A stretch of 64,000 bases of DNA, taken from Pararge aegeria. Lineage: Eukaryota; Arthropoda; Insecta; Lepidoptera; Nymphalidae. Under the pieces are notes generated by a model. That model was not told the DNA's origin. It did not search any database and was given only the letters and a program-made list of their open reading frames with translations. Position 1 is the stretch's first letter. Every line of letters starts with the position of its first letter. A program made the position numbers and the translations under genes. Shown here one piece after another: positions 41,105 to 53,537 of this stretch. Location of the stretch: assembly GCF_905163445.1 (NCBI RefSeq), contig NC_053184.1, positions 6,386,001-6,450,000 of the forward strand. Direction: 5' to 3'.

Positions 41105-41260
41105 ACTTTTAGAGTTACAGGAAATACTGTCTCCATTCTTATTTTTGCCGCGAAGCCTTGCTGTGTTCCGGTTAGCACCTGCGCGTGGCCGTTTGATGCA
41201 CTATGAGGAACGAGAAGGGTATGCAAGGAACACGTAGGACATGTTCCTTGCATACCCTCA
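41105..41260 (+). repeat. Interspersed repeat family X, copy 4, ending in a hairpin
   Basis: 'attcttatttttgccgcgaa', 'gccttgctgtgttccggtta', 'gcacctgcg', then 'agggtatgcaaggaaca' and its exact 17-base complement after 9 bases (41216-41232 / 41242-41258). 'acatgttccttgc' is the family's 3' text, so the first hairpin arm is an inverted copy of the family end. Confidence 0.6.
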
Positions 41261-42032
41261 TGCGAAATGTTGGTCTATATATTGACGATGGCTTTCTACT
41301 TTCCATCAGGTTGACAAAAAAAAAAAAAAAATTTTTTTTATAGAAAAAAGGACCGCCCGGACGGCCTTATCTTGACATACCATAACTTTCTACTGAAAAT
41401 CGTATTCTTACGAATTTTTGTAGTAGGTATTATCTTCAAACTGAGTTTTCAAATTACGAGCACCGTTTTGATGGCGATTTTATTTCCTGCCGTTAGTGCA
41501 GAAAATGAAGAAAGCGAGATTTCGCGAATGAAAAATACATAGAGATTTTTGCCGTAACTTCTTGATTACCGACGAAGCGTATTTGCGTTGTGGTTTTAAA
41601 TCCGTAATTTGTATTCCCCAACAATAAATTTTATATAAAATAATAGAAAAGTTTTCTTAGCTCGAGATTTTATCTTACATTTAAAATCAGATTTTGTTTA
41701 CGTCACTTTTTTGTTTTAAGTGGTACTTTGTAATACTCGTAAGTAAAAGGGTTTTTGACCTTTTAATTGATGCCTTTCGTCTACGTATTACAAATAAATG
41801 TTATGGCGATCATTATAAAGATTATATTATTATTATTATAAATTAAAAATATTATGAAGTGTTATTATTTGTTTTCACTGCAATGGATTTACCTGGATGA
41901 CATTCGGCACATATATAGCTTACAACTTGGAGTAGGATAGCGGATGGAGAATATTTAATATATTTTAGGTTTTGTTACTACACATGGCTTTATAACTCAA
42001 CAGAATACCTTGGCCAGATTTACATTGAGAGA
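41261..42032. other. No recognisable gene
   Basis: Holds a poly-A/poly-T junction at 41317-41340. Nothing else supportable. Confidence 0.45.
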
Positions 42033-42109
42033 AAAAAAAACGGTATCCTTTATCAGTTTCCAGAATTCAACCTGAATTTTATCATAATATTGATACCGTT
42101 TTTTTTTTC
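42033..42109. repeat. Inverted repeat with A9CGGTATC ends
   Basis: 'aaaaaaaaacggtatc' and 'gataccgttttttttt' enclose about 45 bp ('tttatcagtttccagaattc'). This could be a tiny MITE or a decayed hairpin; no target duplication is clear. Confidence 0.5.
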
Positions 42110-43005
42110 CGGGGAAACTGCGGTAAAAATTAACTTCTATGTCTATGGACATTTAAAATTTGGGCGAGTTTAACAAATTTAAGGACTAAATTAATAAAGA
42201 ATCTAAACAAAACAGTTCTTTCTAGATATTTTATTCTATTTATTAAGTGAATTTAAAAATTTCTTCTTAATAACTAAACCCGATTTTTTTTTACAAGAAT
42301 ACGCAATTCAAAAATATCAGTAGAACTACACCTGAATTGAATGCCACGCGTCTTTCAAATAAATTGTTCCTGGGGGAATCTTTAAAACAGACGTAACGGG
42401 CGGCTAGTGATATTAGACAGAAAGTGCAATTGAAAGTTATTGTCAGTGGTCCTACTGCAATCCGTCTCAAATCTAAAAGGTAGGTAAAGCGTGATAGAGG
42501 AAATCGACCGCAAACATCTATACACCCGTCGGGAGTGTTAATCCTAACGGAATTTCATTTTGCTAAAATTATCAACGCGCCAATAAACCAACTCTATTTG
42601 CACAAGTGTATGAAGCTGTTGAACTATTTAATCAAACTATTTCAATCGATCAACTTAATATCGAAGTTTATGGAAATCCTTAAACTGCACACTTCATTGT
42701 TTGATGTTCCAAACAATGTGTCTTAACACTCGAACTATTGCAACGTGTGATCGTTTTCGTCGCTAGTAAGTATGGTAATATTGGAAGACTAGAAGGGTGA
42801 AATAGCAACTATTTAATGAATGTTTAGTCAGCAAAGGATAATACAAAGTTGGTTTTTTTAATAAAATTATCATATAAATTTATCCATAGGTTTGCCTGCT
42901 GTAGCCCTGAAGCAAAAGTTAGTTTGTTCAAAGCCTTTTGTCAAACCTTTTACACGGAATCTCTGTGGACCAGCTATACACAGGCATAAACGCCCTACGA
43001 GTTCA
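42110..43005. other. No recognisable gene
   Basis: AT-rich DNA without a supportable frame. Confidence 0.4.
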
Positions 43006-43009
43006 GTAT

Positions 43010-43460
43010 AAAATTCAAAATTCAAAATTCAAAATTCATTTATTTCAAGTAGGCCTAATACAAGCACTTTTGAAACGTCAAGTCTGTCCGTGTGTAGTGA
43101 CTCTACCACCGGTTCGGAAGGCAGATTCTACCGAGAAGAAGCCGGCAAGAAACTCAGCAGTTGCTCTTTTCCAACATCAAAAATTTACATTTTATATTTT
43201 AACATTCATTTTTCTATCTTGTGAGAGATGAAAGCGGAGCCGGATGCTTCCAAGCAACCTTGTCATTAAGAAACTCATCAATAGTATAATAACCTCGCTG
43301 TAATAAATGTGTTTTAACACATTCTTTAAACTTATGGATTGGTAGGTCCAAAATTACCTTAGGAATCATATTATAAAAACGAATACTCAATCCCACAAAT
43401 GACTTCTGCACCTTTCGCAGACGATATGCAAATGTATAATGATGGTTTCATGGCTGTTGG
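43010..43460 (-). pseudogene. Jockey/CR1-type LINE, ORF C-terminus and 3' tail
   Basis: The minus-strand frame from about 43435 to the stop at 43214 reads AYRLRKVQKSFVGLSIRFYN, MIPKVILDLPIHKFKECVKT, HLLQRGYYTIDEFLNDKVAW, then KHPAPLSSLTR. 'SFxGxxIxFYNxIPxxIxxLPxxKFKxxVKxxL', then 'YYxxxEFLxDxxxW', is the recognisable C-terminus of a common lepidopteran non-LTR reverse transcriptase. The 3' UTR follows ('cggcttcttctcggtagaat', 'ctgccttccgaaccggtgg') and ends in a (TGAATTT)n tail at plus 43013-43047. The RT core is missing. Confidence 0.8.
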
Positions 43461-44160
43461 GCTTACCACGTTATTGTAGTGCATCAGAAATGTTTCCGAG
43501 GGCTTATACTGATGACTTTTAATCATGATGTGATCAGAAGATTACGCCTTGATGAAAAGAACGTGGGTAAGCAGTAACGGCATTCTGAAAGAATTAATAA
43601 ATCGATACGACTCTCCGATTTACAAGCTGTATATTAAACTCCAGTACATATTAATATTTCATGTAAGTTTTTTTTGATTTAGTTTAGTTTTTAATTATTC
43701 TATTATGTATAGTGGCATAGTGATGGGTTATAGTTAGCAAATAAAAAAAAATAAGAAAATAAAAAAAAAATATTGTCAACCTTAAAAAGAACTTTAAAAA
43801 TAATAATTATATTTATGATGCTTATGTTTATACTTAACTTTCTATTGAAAACAAGTTTTTGAAGTCGGTACAAATGAAAGCTTTTTAAAGCCATGCATGG
43901 CTTTAAAACAAGAAATACGACATCAAAGTTAAAAACCATAGGATACACTACCAGCACCATAAAAGGACACATAGATCATTGAGTGAGATAACTGGAGTAA
44001 AGATTAGCTTAACCCGTAGATAATTTTTGATAGCACTTGTAATGGCAGATCAAACGACTTCGAAATTATTTATGTGTAGAGTTTCAATGGTCATGTTCTG
44101 GTTAAATCATGATACCCGATTTGGAATACAATAATAATAATAATATATAAATAATAATAC
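43461..44160. other. No recognisable gene; one 24-nt palindrome
   Basis: A perfect palindrome, tttaaagccatgcatggc + tttaaa, lies at 43884-43907. Poly-A runs sit near 43744-43770. Confidence 0.5.
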
Positions 44161-44275
44161 AAATACTACGACAATACACACACCGCCATCTAGTCCCAAA
44201 GTAAGCGTAGCTTGTGTCGTGGGTACTAAGATAACTGATGAATATTCTTATGAATAATATACATAAATATTTATA
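44161..44275 (-). repeat. SINE family A, tail half (split by family E)
   Basis: 'aatactacgacaatacacac', 'agtaagcgtagcttgtgtcg', 'tgggtactaagataactgat', ending '...aaatatttata', where the family E element begins. It continues at 44737. Confidence 0.85.
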
Positions 44276-44736
44276 ACTAGCTGTTGCTCGCGACTTCGTC
44301 TGCGTTTGATTTTGTTTTATGATGTTGCATTCAATTTAGTTGCAGTTCTAAAAAAAATTAAAGTATTCAGTATCGCTAAGCCTTAAATGAGGGGTTTGCT
44401 GCTGTCCGCTGAGGAGTTCTGTCCTCTATCTCAAACCACATTCATCAGATATACACAAAGTTTGGGTAAAAATTAAACACATATTATAACCTCTGTAGTA
44501 CAAAAATAATTATTTAAATCGGTTATAATTAGTCGCAGTTATGGTGTAAAATCATCCAACACTTTTATCCCCTCTACGAAAGGAACCGAGCTTAATATCA
44601 GGACAAAAAGTATCCTATATTACTTCTAACACTTCAAAGAATATGTTTACAAAGTTTCATAAGGATCAGTTTAGTAGATTTTGCGTGAAAGCGTAACAAA
44701 CAAACTTACATTGACATTTATAATATTAGTAGGGAT
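44276..44736 (+). mobile_element. Family E element inserted in a SINE
   Basis: Complete: it opens 'actagctgttgctcgcgact', 'tcgtctgcg' and closes 'aacttacattgacatttata', 'atattagtagggat'. It is 461 bp, the longest member here. The SINE text is continuous on both sides, which fixes the boundaries to within a few bases. I see no clear target duplication longer than 3-4 bp. Confidence 0.82.
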
Positions 44737-44866
44737 ATACATTTAACCACCCAGATAATGAAAAACATTCATGTTCATCACACAAACATTTTCCAGTTGT
44801 GGGAATCAAACCCACGTCCTTGGACTCAGAAAGCAGGTTCGCTGGCCACTGCGCCAATCGGCCGAC
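44737..44866 (-). repeat. SINE family A, head half (split)
   Basis: 'atacatttaaccacccagat', 'ttgtgggaatcaaacccacg', 'ccactgcgccaatcggccga'. The B-box complement has one change. A 17-bp hairpin (44878-44894 / 44913-44929, 'tcgtactgccttgaaat') begins 11 bases beyond the head. Confidence 0.85.
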
Positions 44867-45242
44867 AAACGTAATGGTCGTACTGCCTTGAAATAATACA
44901 TAGCTTTGCAAAATTTCAAGGCAGTACGAGCTCGGAAAATCATTTTATTGAATCGAAAAGTCATATGGATGAAGCAAGTTAAATAAAAGCTTTTAAAAAA
45001 GACATGCCATGCAAGCAAAAGTAAGTGCTTTAAACAGCAAAGTTAGAAGTGCTGAGTGCTGTAGTGGTAGGCGCGGTTGCTGCTGTAGCAAAAGTTCTAA
45101 TATTAACTTTCCTAAATCCGATTTTAGTCAAAGTGAATGCATAGAAGCGTTGTTGATCGAAACAGATTCAGAACAAAACTTTTACGAAAACCCAGTTAGA
45201 GTTAGACGCTCGTTGGTGTGTATGTGTCGCTGATAAATAAAT

Positions 45243-45493
45243 ATAAATATACTGTGAGATTAGACACATCGCCATCTAGCCCCAAAGTAAGCGTAGCTTT
45301 TGTTATGGGTACTAAGATAAATGATGAATATTTTTATGAATAATATGCATGAATACTTAGAAAATACATATAAACACCCAGACACTGGAAACATTCATGC
45401 TCATCACACAAATATTTTCCAGTTGTGGGAATCGAACCCACGGCCCTTGACTCAGAAAGCAGGGTCGCTGTCCACTGCGCCAATCGGCCGTCA
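45243..45493 (-). repeat. SINE family A
   Basis: Full-length minus-strand copy with good A- and B-box complements ('gggaatcgaacccacggc', 'cactgcgccaatcggccg'). The tail is altered to 'atatactgtgagattagac'. Confidence 0.86.
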
Positions 45494-45765
45494 ATTATTT
45501 CGATATTTCGTAACCATTTGTTACACTGCTTCTTGCCAATTATTTTAAACTAATTATTTGAAACTACACTTGGAGTATGCAGAACCACAGGAAACTGCGC
45601 TGAATTTCTATTATCTGTAACTTTTGAGTATGAAATAAAGTAACTTAGATTACTCCGTAACATTATCTACCTATCTGCAAAAGTACCTTAAAATTCAGAC
45701 AATAATAATTTTATATCGTATTACTTTTCAATAAAAACGTAATAGCTTCGATTTACTTATATTTA

Positions 45766-46016
45766 AACTAGCTGCACCTTGTGGTGTAACCCACGTTGAA
45801 TAAATCGTATGATTGCTTTGTTAGGACGATGTTTTGTGTAAAAATACGAATCTTCCTAGAACCACCCTTGGGATGTCGATGTTTTTCCAGGATCATGTCT
45901 ATTTTTTTTCGTCTTTTCAACTAACTCTATGCCCAAGTTGATTGGTTGTTTAGTTGGGGCGTAAAGGAAGAACGAACAAACAAACAAACCTTCGCACATT
46001 TATAATATTAGTATGG
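45766..46016 (+). repeat. Family E element, diverged
   Basis: 'aactagctgcaccttgtggt', 'gtaacccacg' at the start. 'gtttagttggggcgtaaagg', 'aacaaacaaacaaaccttcg', 'cacatttataatattagtat', 'gga' at the end. Confidence 0.65.
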
Positions 46017-47312
46017 ATTACTTCAGATACTCTTATATTTTTAAGTTAAATAAACATAGCCAAAAATAAATTATAATCTTAGTTTATCATAGACTAACAA
46101 TAAATACGCTATAAACTGTACTATTCGATCCGTTATAGAGTCATTGTAGTGTCGCTTGCTTTTCTATTTGCACTAGTTTATTCTGATAGTGCATAAATGG
46201 CTTTAAACACGACAAAAACTACATTGTAATCTGTATCTGTTAATAGAAATATCAGAGAAACCTTTTTGTTATAGTTTACTGATTTTGACTGTACCATACT
46301 TAAAACTATAATATATACCTTCTCCTTCTGCTTTGTAGCTTTTTGACAAGTTACAAGGATTTAATTTCCGTGTCGGGCCAAAAATATTGGGCAGGTACAA
46401 AGAAATAATGATGTGAAGGTCATCATAAGCGCGGTGACCACGAAGACACCTTGCGTGTTTACAAAATGAGGAAGCTATTTTTTACGTTTCAATGTGATGC
46501 ATAGCGATATAACTATGAAAACTAATAAGAAAATACAAAAAGAATTGTGTTGTCAGACCTTTTAAATTCGTTCGCATAACTATTTTTTTTTAACACTCCA
46601 TCCATTCATTCATCTTTTTGTATACAAAACAACTTTGACGTTTTAAATATAAGGCCACGCGTACCGCGATATTTCAATTTCTTTATTTCCGAAAAGCCAC
46701 CCCCTGAAATCTGCCTACACTTCACTTAGCCGTTTGACAATAGTAACAGAAATGTCACATAGTTTCAGTTTTCAGATTGCACTGCGTAGCAAACCAAAGC
46801 TCCAGTTTGTCTGGTTTTTACAGAACGGTAACGACCAATGTAATTATGAATTTACGGCTGCTCCAGTGATGACAGGTCATTAGAGATATAACTTGGTGAC
46901 ATATTTTTGTAATGACAATCAATTTGTGGATCGTCAATTGGGCGGACAGGCGACCCGTAATGGCGTGTTATTTTGATTTACGTGTTTTATATTAAACTGA
47001 GTTTTTATGATATAAATGAATTTTTACAATTAACTATTAATTAAAGTGTAGTTGGTTAGGTTGAATCATCTGCAATCAATTAAGTTTAGAATTACTCCAC
47101 TAATGTAAACAATACATTTCTATTTTTCTAGACTACAGCGTGTTCAAATTACAAGAGCCGGATTCGAGTGTAATGTTTTTTAGAATTTTAAGGATCGATA
47201 ACCTACCTTTACTGTCGTTTTCTTTAGAATCATTTTAGTTTAGATTTTCGAATTATTTTTAATGTTTCGTAAAAAGCTAAAATTATTAAATGCAATCCAA
47301 GCAAAAAAAGTC
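46017..47312. other. No recognisable feature
   Basis: About 1.3 kb AT-rich, no supportable frame or repeat. Confidence 0.45.
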
Positions 47313-47591
47313 TTATAGGGTAAACAATAGTACTGCAATGTGAGATGTAATAAGTTTACTCAAAATTTTAGCCGATAATGCTCTTATTGCATTATCGGCT
47401 GAAACAAAGACTTTTATAATCTCGGGCGTGGCAGATGTGATACACGCGTACTTAAGTTGCTGACCAAACATTGCCGTTGCGCCCAGAGACGTAATTGACA
47501 TCCCAACTTGAGGAGAATCACGGAGTAAATTTTCAAGTTTCTCACTAACTAATGTGACCATAGCTGCTGTCTTTTCAGGTACTATTATCAA
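47313..47591 (-). other. Unidentified open frame interrupted by a hairpin
   Basis: The minus strand is open for about 92 codons with a protein-like, low-AT stretch: PEKTAAMVTLVSEKLENLLR, DSPQVGMSITSLGATAMFGQ, QLKYACITSATPEIIKVFVS. It then runs through a 12-bp hairpin (47370-47400, 'agccgataatgc'), after which it looks non-coding. A stop lies just upstream. It may be a lone exon or a decayed gene fragment; I recognise no family. Confidence 0.3.
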
Positions 47592-47692
47592 TTACGAGCA
47601 TTCATCTTCTTCTAAAATGTGCATTGTTGTACATGGCGTCGGTTGTCATCAGTTCTCGACTACACTGCGGGAAGCAGATGATGACAACTGAT

Positions 47693-47743
47693 GACAATTG
47701 CAACCGGAACAATAGTCTTTCTATTGTTCCGGTTGCAATTGTC
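47693..47743. repeat. Perfect 23-bp hairpin, 5-base loop
   Basis: 'gacaattgcaaccggaacaa', 'tag', loop TCTTT, then the exact complement. The segment just upstream (47676-47692, 'gatgatgacaactgat') is a partial direct echo. Confidence 0.9.
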
Positions 47744-48138
47744 AGCTTTATGGAAGCACAAACAACACAGTTGCTTGGGATATGATTGAAATATGCTATC
47801 TGCATTGGAGTGGTAGGTATATCCCCCAACCCACAATCCTATGAGAGAGTCACATGCCTGAACGCGCTGAGGTGTTAAAAATATATTGATAAAACTTGTG
47901 TATTTTGGTATATTTGATGACCAAATATAAAGCATTTTATCGTCATACCATCGCTATCATTACAAGGCACTCGAACTTGAATCACGCCAATTATTCCAGT
48001 ATCACAGATGAGCAGGCAAAGTGACATCCAACTTCAAGCACCCTCCCCTTCCTTGCAACCTGGAGTTACTTACCAAAAAAGAAAGAAAACCAAACAAAAC
48101 AAAATTACTACTACTGCTAGGTAATGTCATGAAGAAGT

Positions 48139-48176
48139 ACCTAACTGCACATAGTTGTAACTGTGTGCAGTTAGGT
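48139..48176. repeat. 18-bp hairpin beside a SINE head
   Basis: 'acctaactgcacatagtt' and 'aactgtgtgcagttaggt' with a 2-base loop and one mismatch. The right arm ends exactly where SINE B at 48176 begins. Confidence 0.8.
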
Positions 48177-48452
48177 GATAGCCTAGTGAGCACAGCTTCG
48201 AATTTTCTTTCTTGGAGACCGAGTTCGAGCCCCGGCATGCTCAGTTTTCGGAGTAATGTGCGTTTTTAATTTAAGCATTTTTAATATCACCTTAAAAAGT
48301 TAGGGGAAAGGACGTAAGGAAACTCGCATGCCTGATAGGTCTCCATTGTTTTAACGGCATGTGAAGTCTACCAATCCGCACTTGGCCAACGTGATAGACT
48401 ACGGCCTGAACTCTTCTGATTCTAAAAGGATACGGACTGATGAAGATGATAA
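48176..48452 (+). repeat. SINE family B, full length
   Basis: Head 'tgatagcctagtgagcacag', B-box 'cgagttcgagccccggcatg', body 'atttttaatatcacctt', 'ccaatccgcacttggccaac', end 'ggactgatgaagatgat'. Both Pol III boxes are readable. Confidence 0.78.
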
Positions 48453-49127
48453 AAAAAATGGTAGAAATACTAGGTAATTTTATGAAAAAACGTATCTGTA
48501 CAACTGTAATTTATAAAACTCTTGATATTTTAATATTATTTATTCTTGAATGTAATTCAACTGAAGGGGTCCTGTTTCAAGAGCAGAAAATTCTGGTCAC
48601 GTTATCGCTAACTCTAAGTCGTTAAAGTATGAATTTTTGCGCAAACTCCTGCCATTTATTTTATAACTTTGATAGTTTACCTGCCAGTCTGGAACTTGAT
48701 TTCTAGCAAACTATTTCAAAGCGTATTTTGTACTTTTGAAAGGACTTGAGTTTAGCTCTAAAGGATTATTAAGGTTAACAAAAGGTTAAGGGAAAAGGGA
48801 AACATAATCTATTACTTTCAATCCCCAATAATGCATAAATTGTATAAAAGAAACAAGTAAATTGTACTGGAGATGAACCAAGAAATAACGTTTTTTAAGT
48901 TGCAGCTGCTAAAACGCCGATCTTTGACAAGGAGCCAAAATGCAAATAAAATAATTTAAAAAAAAATGAAATTCTCAGCGGTTTTATTAAAGTTTCAAGA
49001 AAGGAGGTTGCTTTACGTGTTTTAAACGTGAGGAGGTATTTTGTATGATATGGATAACGTTTTGCGATTATTTGAAAGATGAAAATGGAGGACAGAACTA
49101 GCAAATTCCTAGTCAGTGAAACGTTCA
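48453..49127. other. No recognisable feature
   Basis: No gene or repeat seen. Confidence 0.4.
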
Positions 49128-49258
49128 TCATCACCATCATCAACTGTTTACCGGCCTACTATTATAAGGGCACGGCTCTCTTTTCAGAATAACAAGGGCT
49201 CAGGCCGCGTGGTTTCACCACGGTGACCAAGCGCGTGCTGGAAGACTTCACACGCCTA
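49128..49258 (-). repeat. SINE family B, 3' part
   Basis: 'catcatcaccatcatcaact', 'accggcctactattataagg', 'gcacggctctcttttcagaa', then 'ctggaagacttcacacgcct'. The head is lost. Confidence 0.62.
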
Positions 49259-51160
49259 TGGGAAAGAAGCCTTAATTCGGGATCCGCTAAACTGATAAGA
49301 AATGTCAAAAGAATTAGTTACAGGAGTCATGCCTTATCTGAGAATGAATCGGAGGATCTGCCAGAATATTCGAGAAACTTCAGAGCACGTACAAAGTTAT
49401 CTTGAAAAGAAAAGTTCTATTTTTGTATTTTGACTTACCTATTGTGGCCATTGATTATAAAAAAAAAATAAGTCACGAATGTAATTAATAGAGGTCCGAT
49501 TCAATTTATTAACTACGTACCTGAAATCTACAAATAATACACACTAACATTATATACTTTAAAGTGTGTCTGTCTGTTTGTTTGTTTTATTAATTTGTTA
49601 CTGGATGCATGATTCAATCATTAAATTGAGAAGAACGAAATTTACCACACATAAATCACATCGTGATGGCGAATATAATGTACTTTTACTGAGTTTTTTT
49701 CTAACAAAGAAACTGTTTTAATTAGTTACAATAGAATTTTTGTCCTCGTTAGGGAGTCAAAATTACTAATGGCTCACTACGTATGTAAAGATTCTCTAAA
49801 TAATTCGGCCTTCATTACTCGGCTTATATTTGACGAGTCAGCTGTTACCAAAGATCAATTTTTTTGACTATCACTCTGTATTAGTCCCTGCTAATATTGT
49901 ACATCCTTATTAAATGCAGAAACGTAAAAACACATTGACGTGGCGTTTTTTTTAGGTATACTTTTTGTGTCTCCGGGACTTACCTACTACAGTGTAAGCC
50001 GATTGTTCCTGCTATTGATACCCTGCCAATTTCACAGACGATACCAGCTATTGAATTGTAAAAATTACTACTGCAGCCACTAGAACATGATATGATCAGG
50101 CTATTTTTTTCGTTCCAAGTGTAATGTATATTCGATTTTACACATTACACTAGTCATTAGTAATTTTATACTTTGAAGTTGTCTGAAATGACAAATTAAA
50201 ACATTTAAAATGAAACTGCAAACCACTTTTACTGTGAAATCTGATACCATCCAATTAAAATCCGCTGGCTAGACTTTTACGTGCAGAGGTGGCAGTGTTA
50301 CAAAATATGTGAATTTTGACAGAATAAACAAACAAGATTTTAGCGAATATTTAAATATTAATACAAAAACTGTACCCCCTTTACGAGAATTTCACGGACA
50401 GAGGAGTATGAAATTTCCTACACTTATAGTTTATATAGAGAAGGAGTGCAAAATGATAATTTTTATGTACTCTTTTAATCATTTTTGAATTATTATTATT
50501 TTTTAAATAAAATAGGCAAATGAACAGTGTCAGTGCGTTGGCAAAATCTGTGACAAATACCTTATAAAATGTTCGGGCAGATATTTACCAGACATTTGCA
50601 AAAAAAAAAGTGTTACTTATAGCTACTAACTAGATCTAAATGTTTTAGAAACAATAAAACTCAATGTGGTATTTAACCTTACCTAATTGGTTTATAGATA
50701 AAGGTACATATAAGGTAAGTATTTAGTGAAATACTTATTTAGTAGCACAATACTGAAGAGGCTAAAAGCAAAATTTATTTTCAATTTAATAATTATTAAT
50801 GGAATTCAAGCAATTTAATAATATTTTTACAATTTAGATGTCTGTGTGTTATAAAGAAATGAAAATATGAAACAACAATTTTCATCAAGCATCAATAAAC
50901 AGAAAAAAAAACAAATGAAACTTTCGACTAATTGCTACGTAACAGCGTTTATCTACTCTTATGTCTGAAAATTCCGATAAAACACTTAAATCTAAAGGAT
51001 ATGTTTTAAATTTAAAAAATAAATAAGTAATAAACCACTTTTCCCACACTGCAGCCTGATCAAAGAGGTTTAATTCCTTTCTTTTGGAGTTTTACATTTT
51101 ATATGGCGGCTGCTCGGATGTGCGGTTAACTGGCTTTAGGATCCACTTTTTTATTATTTT
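49259..51160. other. Long featureless AT-rich stretch
   Basis: About 1.9 kb. A 60-codon frame at 49223-49405 is partly SINE-derived. A 10-bp inverted repeat, agtgtaatgt/acattacact, lies near 50119-50152. Nothing else is supportable. Confidence 0.45.
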
Positions 51161-51164
51161 ACTA

Positions 51165-51290
51165 CTAGTTAGCCAGCAATCTGCCCTGGTGGGAAGTTAT
51201 CATGCAGTGTAAGATGTTAACGAGTTAACCTGTTACACAACTTATAGCTTTCTACGTGGCATCTTACTGGAACGCTAAATATAGCGATAA
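51165..51290 (+). repeat. LINE 3' region, family Y
   Basis: 'agccagcaatctgccctggt', 'gggaagttatcatgcagtgt', 'aagatgttaacgagttaacc', 'tttctacgtggcatcttact', 'ggaacgctaaat'. It follows the 62965 copy closely but lacks the 5' part and the tail. Confidence 0.6.
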
Positions 51291-53407
51291 TACTAATAAT
51301 AGCGACTTTTAACTTCTTTGTTTGTGCACTAGTGTAAAATCAGAGTTTTCAAACTCCAAAATTTCCAATCCAGAAATTTTAAGTCCCCAACGTAGATCAA
51401 ACCTGGAACACTATTTCTGCTCTGTTCTATGAAATTAATTTACCTCTACATTTCTCAGCAATAATAATTTATGTATATTTTATCAAAGACACATCGAATT
51501 GGGAACCGGTTTTGAACTAGAATAGAGCATATTGTAAAACTTCTCTAATATTCAGGTAGCCGAATTTATTCTTCGAAGCCTATTCGGAAGTAAGGCAATC
51601 TGCAATATTATTCAACTTAACTGAAATTGTAAGGGAACCGAAATAAATTATTACCGATATCGAATCTATTGAAACATTTATTACATTTGAGAGGATTTCC
51701 ATCAAAAGCATTTATCATTACCAAATAAAGAACAAAATGCAAAGCCATTAATAATTTCTAAATATACTTTTTCTGCGTATATGTTTCTGAATTTGTATTT
51801 TTGTATTCATATTTTGTAATCTATAATTAAATAAAAATATTAGTAAAATGCTGCTTAACTCACTGTGAAAGCAGTCCTCCACGTTGTACTATTTCAAGAT
51901 ATTGAAGTACAAGAAAATCATGATAACGCTATGCAACGGAATCACGTCCATACAAGTAGACTCTAGATTGCTTGAGAGGGAATGTTAATATTTACACTTA
52001 ATGCTGCAAGTGGCCAACAAATGGTGCATGGTCAACTATAGGGCCGATAATAGCTCTCCTGTTACTGGCTAACCCGATACCTAGTTCGGATGCATTTTGT
52101 GAATCTTCATAGTAAAGTTTGTGGAGACATGTACCTACACATACACTATCTCCAAATACATTTTTTCAGGAAAATTCTTGAAACCTTATCCTGACATATG
52201 CTTATCTTATTGGGAACTACTATATAAAAATAAATAATATGTATTATATAAAATTAAATATTTTATTACTATCAGACCTTTATCCTAATAAAATGGCATC
52301 CAAAGATTTTCAATGTAATCTAAAAGTTATTTATATTTTCAGTAATTTTGCCATCACGGCATCTTTTAAACTAACAGCTTAGGCACATAAAAAGACTTAG
52401 CAATTACAATGACTTTTTGCCTTTGATTATACTAGTCACTAGACCTTCAAAGGCGACAAAAACGTTACTTAGTTAAAAAATACGCCAATTTAAGAAAATT
52501 TGTCTTTTAGATTCGAGAGAAGATTCTACGATTACGAAGAAACTTATTTATAACGGAAATTGACTTATTAACTCATATATCATACACTAAAGTATGTAAA
52601 TCATTTTAACATGATTAAATGGGATAGCTTTATAAATCCTCCTATAAAGTAAATAATCAATTGGAATAGGAACAATACCTGCAGTAGTTTAAAATAGCAG
52701 ATAATCATCCTCACTGACTTTAAACTGCCCGAAAAATAATTTCAAAAAACATGTATTATCAATGTGGTTTTGAAAACTGGATAGCGCGCGTTCCCAGATT
52801 TTGATTAAAAATATCTAGTTATATAACAATGCAATGTCATAAAGAATCAGAGGAGCGATTGTGTAATGAAATCATGTTCAGTTGTCAGTTAAACGTAAGG
52901 TCCAATAAATATATTAAATCATATCGTGGTATGGTATTTGTATTAATTATATCAGAATGTGATACTCCAAACATAATAGGACCGTTGTTATTTTCATGGC
53001 ATCTAGTATATATTAGATAAGTATTTCAATTATGTCAGTAAGAATAGTTTAAACTTTTTTATGTTAGAAAAATTAACTTTGATTTTCGGAACCTTTGTTC
53101 ACTTAAATCATCACTCACTCACTTCATTGTTAAAAAGTATTAAACCCGGCATGATTCCTCAAACAGCTTTTTCGAACTGATATTACTATTGATAGGTGCA
53201 TTTTGGCATCGGCATGTAATCGTTTACTAAGATAAGACGAGACGTAAATAGAGAATTGGGATACAAATAGATCATTTGGGTTCTAAAAATAAACTTTTTT
53301 TGGGCCAACTTAATAAGTTGTTAAGAAGCTTGCTTGCACAGTTTGCAATATATCACGTTGTCGAATGCATTAGCTTTTATATTTTCTTTAATCCACTACT
53401 AAGCCCT
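51291..53407. other. Long featureless AT-rich stretch
   Basis: About 2.1 kb with no gene or repeat I can support. Confidence 0.45.
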
Positions 53408-53462
53408 TCTGCAATCTCACCTGCATTATAATGCAGTATCAGATATTAGCGGGCTAACCTGT
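53408..53462 (+). repeat. LINE family Y scrap
   Basis: 'gcaatctcacctgcattata', 'atgcagtatcagatattagc', 'gggctaacctg' matches the start of the 62965 copy. Confidence 0.55.
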
Positions 53463-53537
53463 ATTATTTATTTATTTCTTTATTATTCATGTATTTATTT
53501 ATAATTTAATAATGATTCATGATTGATGATGATGAAC

